A DNA stretch of 64,000 bases from Dacryopinax spathularia (lineage: Eukaryota > Basidiomycota > Dacrymycetes > Dacrymycetales > Dacrymycetaceae): NCBI GenBank assembly GCA_037974965.1, contig JBBPFI010000003.1:2418001-2482000 (forward strand). Reading direction: 5' to 3'. Shown here piece after piece: positions 57,411 to 64,000 of this stretch (position 1 is the first letter of the stretch; each line of letters opens with the position of its first letter). Made by a program: the position numbers and the translations under genes. Below the pieces are notes generated by a model that saw only the letters and a list, made by a program, of their open reading frames with translations, did not search any database and was not told the DNA's origin.

Positions 57411-58922
57411 CTAAGCCTTCACCCCCACCGGCACATTCCTCGCATCCCTCGGCCTCCTCCCCGCCGTCCAATCCTCCAAATTCTGCAGCACCTCCTTCTC
57501 CTTCCCATATATCCCCACATGCGTCGCCCCCGCCTGATGCGGATACAGAGCGACGTTGTCGCATGACAGCAAGTAAGGATGGGGGTGGGGCTCGTTCTCG
57601 AATGTGTCTAGGCCTGCGCGGGCGATTTGGCCGGATTTGAGCGCTCGGACTAGGGCTTCTTCGTCGATTACTGTTTTTTTGTCGTGGGGTCAGTGGCTGC
57701 CTCTTCGATAGGGATCATGAATCGAAAGTTTAGGGAGGAGAAGGTGGAGAGAAGAGAAGGAGTGAGAAAGCAAGACGGGAGGAGAACGTACCTGCCCCAC
57801 GAGAGACATTAACAATATAACTCCCCCTCCTCATCCTCCCAAACTCCCTATCCCCAAACAAATGCCAATTATCCTTGTTCAGCGAGCAATGCAACACGAC
57901 ACACTGGCTCTGCTCGAGCAGCTCGTCGAACGACACATACTTGGCGCCCTTCTCTTCGGAGGCGGGGAGCGGGTGGCGGTTGTGGTATATGACGGACATG
58001 CCCAGGGCTTGGAGTTTGTCGCGCGTCAGCTATAACATAACATATGGTCAGGATCTGTCTTGCGCGCGGGGTGAAGGGAAGGAGAGGGAGAAAGGAGGAG
58101 GTTGTTGGAGGAAGAACGCACCTTCCCGATCGTGCCCATTCCGACGATGCCGACGACCATCCCCCTCGTGTCCAACGCATAGTCGAACCCTTCCCGCCAG
58201 CCGCCGCGCTTGATTGCGGCGTCGGCGGAGATCGCGTTGCGCGTGCACATGAGGACGAACATCGTTGCTGTCGTCGCGACTGGGCTATCAACAAATCATC
58301 AGCATACAGCGCCGATGCGCAAGCACGGCCATGGGTAAGGGGCAGGAAGAAGAACGCAGGAAGGCGAAGCTCGAAGAGAGAGGGAGATAAACGGAGAAGG
58401 AAGGGAGTGAAGAGAGATGATGACGGGGAAAGCTTGTACGCACTCCGCCACCCCCGTAGGGGCATTCGAGAACCACACCCCCACTCTCGTCAACCACTCC
58501 ACATCAACACTATCGAACCCGGCCCCCACATACCCCACGAACCCGAGCTGTCCCACGAGCGGGCCGAAGAGCTCTTCGTTCATCTCCCCTGCTGGGCCGC
58601 CGAATTTCGTGATGCTTGTCCAGCCGCCTTCTTTCGCTAGGTCTTTGATCTTCTGGATGACTTCGGCGCGGGGGGCGTTGCCGAGGTACTGCTCGCGTTT
58701 GGTCAACACTCAACACCGGTGCAACACTACCGTCGCCCCCGCTCGGAAGGCGAAGAGGGTACGGGGAGAGCGGATGGAGGGACGTACAGCAACCTTAGCA
58801 TACTTCTTCTCAAAGGCAGCCACTTCATCCTTCGCGAACCTCGGTACACCAAGGACGATCACCCCATGCGGGTTCTTCGTTCCATTCGCGTCCGTGGTCG
58901 TTCCATTCGCGGTGGTGGCCAT
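57411..58922 (-). CDS. D-isomer-specific 2-hydroxyacid dehydrogenase (glyoxylate/hydroxypyruvate reductase type)
   Basis: NAD(P)H-dependent reductase of 2-oxo acids such as glyoxylate or hydroxypyruvate. Start MATTANGTTTDANG at 58922, stop at 57411; six or so exons. Substrate-side segments: VGYVGAGFDSVDVEWL and VWFSNAPTGVAE. Rossmann motif GIVGMGTIGK (GxGxxG), then HNRHPLPASEE after the second strand. Catalytic triad: Arg in IVNVSRGA, Glu in GLDTFENEP and His in YPHQAGATH. The His motif is PHQAG rather than the common PHIGS, a form seen in the fungal GOR1-like branch. Length about 355 residues, normal for the family. It sits next to the sirtuin, with no operon-like link. Confidence 0.92.
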
Positions 58923-59870
58923 CCTTGCAACCAGTACAGTCCAGAGCAGTCCGTAGCCAGCTTGTCGACGAAAGCGCCATCCTGCAGCTGTTTATAACCC
59001 TCTCTCCTAAAGACAGCAGAGAGAGGTGGAGGCAGCCAAACTCGCGCCGAGCCCAGACACGCACTTGACGAAAGGGTACACCTCCAGGTCTCGGGGGAAC
59101 AGGCCGGGGCCTGGAAGCCTGTTAACCTCTCAGGGTCCACCCCATTGAATCGTGCCGAAGCCGAACCGCCGAACGGAAACGCGGGGAAGAGATGTGCGTG
59201 TGACGTGACCCTGTTGCCTTCTCTTCTCTTCCTTCCACCCTACCCTCCATCGGACTGCGTGCGTCGTCAGGGAGAGATGCCGGGCACGTGTCCGGAAACT
59301 CGGAGCGGTCGCTGTGTGATGCCGGTTGCTCGTTGCCTGAGGAGAAAAAGAGCGGTCGTTAGCGGAGTTATCGGGCATGAGAAGCGGGATGTTCCATGGG
59401 GGGAGGGGCATATAAACCTGCGCTTGCCCGGTTGGGGAGGGAGTCGTGCTCTTTCTGGTCCCACCATCCCCCCTTTACAAGCGCATCCATACCCTTTCCT
59501 CGTCCTTCCCCTCCTCTGCTGTGATGCCAATTGCTCTCTCTTGATTTTGCTCACGCTCGCTGGGAATGTTGAATGAGATATGAAGCAACCTCATTGCATG
59601 GCTGTTGAAGCAGCCATGCCATGCGGTCGCTTCGCACACCTCCGAACGCGCGCTTGCTACTAACTCCTTCTAGCCCGGTTGGAGGACAATGGCAACCATG
59701 AGGATGATGACCACGACGACGACAACAACTGCTGCCATCATACGTCGACCTTGGACGACATTCAGCCATGCGACACTCGATGACGATATCAACCTTTCAT
59801 TCCTACACCTATCAACCCGGACGACTACGCATACACGTCCATAACTACCGCTACATATAACGACCTAGAT
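58923..59870. other. Gene-poor spacer between dehydrogenase and sirtuin
   Basis: About 950 bases. A plus-strand TATAAA sits at about 59413 in GGGGCATATAAACC, followed by a CT-rich stretch, but no convincing plus-strand gene follows. A (GTC)n-derived 23-codon hydrophobic frame lies on the minus strand at 59670-59741. The right end is the sirtuin 3' region. Confidence 0.35.
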
Positions 59871-61387
59871 CTACAGCACGCTCTTCGACGACTCGTTCTC
59901 CTGCGCTGAGGCCGGCTCGGGGGCCTTAGCTGTCCCGTCTGGCTTGGGGTCGTCGGCCTTAGCTTCTATACTCTCCGACTTTGCAGCTTCCTCCTTCGGC
60001 GGCTCATGCTTCACCTCCGTCTTGGTCGCCTCTTTCTCCGACGTCTCTTTCTCCGCAGCAGGCGTCTCCTCCTTGGTCGCCTCGGCCTCCTTCGCCTCCT
60101 TCTCCCCACCCTTCTCCGCCCCCACCGCTCCCTCCTCAACCGGCCTACTCACCTCCCTCCCCGCCAACCCCTCCTCCAACACTTCCTCCACGACCTCCTC
60201 GACCTTCTCCTCCAACCTCAACGCCCTCCCAATATCCCTCGTAATCAACTCCACCTCGTCCCTCTCCCTCACCACCTCCCCCAACCCAGCCGTCTCACCC
60301 CACATCCTCTCCAGCTCTTCTTCCCACCCCAGTTCCCTACAGAGCTGGCGGACGATCGTATCGCAGTCCCCGAGCGCAAGGACGTCGTCTGGTCTGCTGC
60401 CGATGTCGCCGACGGCGTCGAGGTTGATGAGCACCCGGGGGCAGGAGGGGGGTACGAGCTGACATATGCCCGCGAAGGGCATGACGGTTAGGGATGTGCC
60501 GAGGATGAATAAGAGGTCGGCAGATCGGAGCTTGGGGACGTTGGTAAAGAACGATTTTGGAAGCTGTCGTCGTCTTGTCAGTCTCATGTACTCCCTCGAC
60601 CAGCGCAGTGTAATCGAATAGTGCAAGAGTGGATGTGCACGCACCCCCTCCCCAAAAAAGACGATATCAGGCTTAACCAACCCCCCACAAACCGCACACC
60701 TCGCCACCTCACCCCTCTCCACGCACTCCCGCATCTCATCCCCCTCAAACGGAGCCCGACAATCCACACAACTATTACTTGCAAAGCTCCCATGGGCCTC
60801 TATGATCTTTTCACCCCTCAAACCGGCTCGGCGCTCGAGGGTGTCGATGTTCTGCGTGAAGACTAGTTCGAGCAGGTGTTTGGAGTCGAGGAGGCGGAAG
60901 AAGGTGTGTGTGGGGGTGGGGCGGAATTTGGTGGGGTTCATGTCTTTTGCTAGGGTGTAGACTGACGCATCATAGAAGTCAGCATTTCGGAGTCCTGAGA
61001 GCGAGATGGGTGAAGCGATGAGGAGGACGTACAGGGGATCGGGTTCTCCCTGAAATAATCAATATCAAACACCGCTTCCGCATACGGCAGATTCAAGCGC
61101 TGCAAATTCGCCTACGATCTTCTTGTCAGCTGGCTGCTCTGATCAGGAGAGCGAGGAAGGAAAGGGGACGTACATACAGCCCCGTCTCCGGACTCCTAAA
61201 ATCCGGAATCCCAGCGCTCGTACTAATCCCCGCTCCTGCCTGCGATGCATTAGACCTTCAGAGTGTAGGAGGCATGGAAGGGAATGAGACGGACCATGAC
61301 GAAGATGCGCTTGCATTTGCCCGACTTTATGTACTCCGCGACGCCTTTTATGTCCCTCGACTTGAGCGTGCGTGGTTCGGAGGGCAT
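59871..61387 (-). CDS. Sir2-family NAD-dependent deacetylase (Hst2-like)
   Basis: Removes acyl groups from lysines using NAD. Start MPSEPRTLKSRDIKG at 61387; the first intron joins RIFVM to AGAGISTSAGIPDFRSP. NAD and catalytic motifs: GAGISTSAGIPDFRS, TQNIDTLE, the catalytic His in IEAHGSF, zinc-binding CVDC...CAVCG, KPDIVFFGE, and LGTSLTVMPFA. The class I architecture and PETGLYANLQ resemble cytosolic Hst2/SIRT2. The C-terminal ~130 residues are a highly charged Glu/Lys/Ala tail (EKEAKEAEATKEE), not conserved in the family. Exons interrupted at about 61230-61295, 61120-61180, 60965-61030 and 60565-60650. Confidence 0.94.
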
Positions 61388-61960
61388 CGTTGGTCGAGTC
61401 CGTTCTTGCTTCTACGGATACCTGCTAGAGAAATGATCGCGAGAGATCGGAAAGATGTTAGATGGGTAGAGATGGTATAGATGAGGGAGGCTACAAGGCG
61501 GTTGGGCAAGGGAGTTACTGGTAATGTAGGCTCGCTGGCGTCTATGACGCAGGGGGTGGCAGTGCTCTCGGATATGCATGGGCGCTTATTCGAAACGGGT
61601 TTAGAGCGCCTGTTCGGAGTCGTTCGATACACCGAGTACGCATAACCATCATCCATCATCTTCATCGCTCGTTATCTGACCATAACACATCTATACATTA
61701 CATACATTTTCCCCACAGTGGCGGGCGTCTATCATCCTCGGCTTCTCAATATGTATCTCTACAGCCTCGAGTGTTCTCCTCTCTTCTCCTCTCCTTCTGC
61801 GTCTGGTTACATGTTCGACCTTCGCGGAATGGTGCAAGAATCGGCATGGGTTGATGTCGTGTGGCTGGTCTTGAGTCAAGAAATGTGCGACGTCGATGTT
61901 CGCGGTGGGTTGGTTGGCAACAGGCAGCATATGCGGGGAAATGAGGTCGGAGGGCAGATG
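61388..61960. other. Spacer between sirtuin and MFS genes
   Basis: About 570 bases: the sirtuin promoter and 3' region of the MFS gene. Nothing recognisable. Confidence 0.3.
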
Positions 61961-64000
61961 TTATAGCGCGCTCATCTCCGCCGCCTCGTACGCTTCCTCC
62001 ATCTTATCATTCTCGTCCTTATCGTCCGTCAACGTCTCCGCCAGCGGGTATTCTTTCATCTACGCCACACCATCATCAGCCACAGAAGGAGGGCAAGGTA
62101 AGGGGAAGGGGGACGTACGAATAAGACCAGGATCGTAGCAATTAGCGCGAGCATCCCGTTTGCTAGGAAGACGGCGTGTAGGGAGGTGGCGTAGCTCGCT
62201 ATGGATTCGTCTCGCTGACTGAGGGGCAGGTCGAGGATGGAGGTCGCGTTCCTCCTTACTTCCGCAACAATCTGCCGCATATATCAGCATCGATCAACAT
62301 GCCGACGTCGTTGCAGCACAAAACTCCCCAAAGCAAGAGGAAGGAAATTGCGAGAGAGAGGAATGGGAGGAGTAGGAAGAATGACGTACGGCAGCAGCAT
62401 CCACACCCTGGATCTTACTCGACAACTCCCTCTCAAGCACGCTCTGCTGGATAGCGCTCGACACTGCCATCCCGATCACCTGCCCACACGAGCGAAACAT
62501 GAACGCGATACTCGTTATGAGCGCAATATCCGCCCGCCGGACAGCGGAGAGCATCGCAACTACGCCAAGGTATCAGTCCTCTCCTCATAAATGTAGCTAC
62601 CTTGTCCGCGCAGGAGCCGTGCGAGCGGGAAGGAAGGGGGTGAAGGAGCGGAAAGTGGAGGGGAACGCACTGAATGTAGACCCGTTATACCCACTCCCCC
62701 CGAACCCCTGGGGCATAAGCACGACCCAAGTGAACATCTCCCATGTGTTCCTCCCGATTAAGGCGAGCAGGAAACACGGTACGGCCTGAAGCACGCAGAG
62801 GATTATGATAAGGTGCCAGTATTTGCCCGTGGAGCGGATGTACTGCTTCGCGTATCAGCCCAATTCTGCTCTCGTTCGAAGGGGAGAAGCCCGGGGGAAG
62901 AGGCAGGAAGGCGCACTCTCGCAGAGAAGGAGAGAGGGGAGAAAGCGGACGTACGAAACCGGAAATAACGCCCCCGCAGGCCCCACTAATCGTATTAGGG
63001 ATCAAGTGCAGCCCTGCCCCACTCGCCGAGTTCCCCCTAACGATCTGCAAAAGCATCGGAAAAAACAAGCCCAGCGCGATCGTAGCCGCGCTCGCCAAGA
63101 ACGTGCTCCATGCCAACGCCGCCACGTGCAAAGATTTGAGCAAGCGGAGGGAGAGGACGGGCTCCGGCGCTATGTAGGATTCGACGTATATGAACCCTGC
63201 TAGGCAGAGGAGTGAGAGGAGGAGGGTGAGGTAGACAGAGGGGTGGGTCCAGGGGAGGCCTTCGTTTGTCTTAAATGCGAGGGAGAATACTAGGGCGCCG
63301 ATCTGCGCGAGGGCGTTAGCCTCATTCCTGCCTGGCCAGATAGACAGAAAGAAAGAGCCGCAACAACACCAGAAAGGGGAGAAGGAAAGGGAAGGAGACG
63401 TACGCCAGTAACGAGCAACCCACTCCCCCACCAATCCAGCCTCCTCTTCACGGCCTCCCAAACCCGTCCCCTCTTCTCCTGCCCCTCAACCTCATACCCC
63501 ACCAACCACAACAACCCCATCATAACCAGCGCAAGCGGCGGCAACTGCAACAAGAACGCCCATCTCCACCCTAACGCATCCGCCACCAACCCCCCATACA
63601 CCCCTCCGAGCCCGGCGCCCGTCGCCCAGCAGACACTGGAGATCCCGTTGAGCAGGCCGCGGGAGCGCAGGGGGACGATGTCGGATATGATTATTGCTCC
63701 TAGGAGGCCGGAGCCGCCCCCGCCGGCGCCTTGTAGGAGACGGGCGAGGATGAGGACTGTCATGCTGTGTGCTAGGCCGCATAGTGCGCTGCCTGCGCGC
63801 TGGGTCAGCAGCGTGCGGGAGAAGCATGCGGGAGAAGGGGGGGGGGGGGGGGGGGGGGGAACGCACCGAGGATGAAGAGCGAGAGACCGATCCCGATTGC
63901 CAGACGGCGACCGATTATGTCGCTCAGTCTGCCGTAGAGCGGTGTACAGCACGCCACGCTCAGCAAGTACGCCGAGTCTGTTCCATCGTCAGCGAGCTTC
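61961..64000 (-). CDS. MFS drug:proton antiporter-type transporter, partial (N-terminus outside window)
   Basis: Multi-pass exporter of the 14-helix DHA2 type (multidrug or vacuolar basic-amino-acid carriers). The reading starts beyond 64000; the first visible segment is YGRLSDIIGRR, the MFS motif A loop after helix 2. Then ILARLLQGAGGGGSG, IVPLRSRGLLNGI, WATGAGLGGVYGGL (motif C-like) and WRWAFLLQLPPLALV follow. Later exons give FIYVESYIAPEPVLSLRLLK, FFPMLLQIVRGNSASGAGLH and FMFRSCGQVIGMAVSSA. The tail is MKEYPLAETLTDDKDE to a stop at 61961. About eight short introns, all minus strand, including one with a 23-G tract. Substrate unknown; Vba-type vacuolar carriers are the nearest match by feel. 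Confidence 0.88.
63837..63859 (+). repeat. Poly(G) tract inside an intron of the partial MFS gene
   Basis: An uninterrupted run of 23 G on the plus strand (C on the coding strand), preceded by GAGAA and followed by AACGCACC, the complement of a GGTGCGTT donor region. On the transcript it forms a C-rich run just inside the 5' end of the intron. Homopolymers this long are prone to length error in assemblies. Confidence 0.95.

Noticed and set aside
59406-59800. Plus-strand gene suggested by a TATAAA and CT-rich leader
   Set aside because: No open frame longer than about 50 codons follows, and the available frames are Thr/Met repeats from a microsatellite.
1-64000. Transposons, LTR or virus-like elements, CRISPR arrays, tRNA and rRNA genes
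   Set aside because: I looked for terminal repeats, reverse transcriptase, integrase, transposase or capsid-like motifs, repeat-spacer patterns and tRNA box B sequences and found none I could support by eye.

Overview
This window is nuclear DNA of a basidiomycete fungus, most likely a tremellomycete-type yeast (the class is an inference). Nearly every gene is cut by short introns of about 47-60 nt with GTANGT/GTGCGT-like donors, CTGAC/CTGAT branch sites and AG acceptors. Coding GC is high, the gene complement is fungal (Gdt1, Mdv1, Ato-type acetate carrier, CaMK, Hst2-like sirtuin, PanC with a mitochondrial-type leader), and no prokaryotic operon or transposon is visible. All coordinates were rebuilt by eye by joining exons at GT/AG (rarely GC/AG) sites, so individual splice sites carry some error.

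Layout, left to right. 1-8.4 kb: a heterotrimeric G-alpha subunit (1178-2787) and, after a 2.9 kb gene-free stretch, tyrosyl-DNA phosphodiesterase TDP1 with two N-terminal ubiquitin-interacting motifs. 8.9-20.4 kb: a cytochrome P450, two tandem paralogues carrying an RTC4-like C-terminal domain, the Golgi cation/proton antiporter GDT1 and a CaMK-type kinase. 20.6-33.4 kb: an Ato/GPR1-FUN34-YaaH acetate carrier, an uncharacterised multi-pass membrane protein, two convergent uncharacterised proteins, and pantothenate synthetase. 34.2-39.8 kb: a CCCH + RING/IBR protein without a visible RING2, and a Rab7-like GTPase with a long insert. 41.5-51.4 kb: two paralogous sugar transporters flanking a fungal family of unknown function, with an inverted, frameshifted scrap of the same transporter family beyond the second copy. 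51.6-64 kb (all minus strand): MDV1, a RING protein, a 2-hydroxyacid dehydrogenase, a sirtuin and a partial MFS drug-type transporter running off the right edge.

The genes are mostly unrelated housekeeping and accessory functions. The one loose theme is carbon supply: two sugar transporters, an acetate carrier and a glyoxylate/hydroxypyruvate-type reductase.

The most interesting signal is in gene structure. The conserved C-terminal helix of the G-alpha protein can only be read in frame if a single-nucleotide exon (A at 2608) lies between two introns; it completes the conserved Asp codon G|A|T. TDP1 has a 9-nt exon just after its first catalytic HxK, and the Rab-like and first transporter genes have 18-nt exons. 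GC-AG introns occur in TDP1 and transporter 1. The two transporter paralogues differ sharply in intron number (about 13 versus 2).
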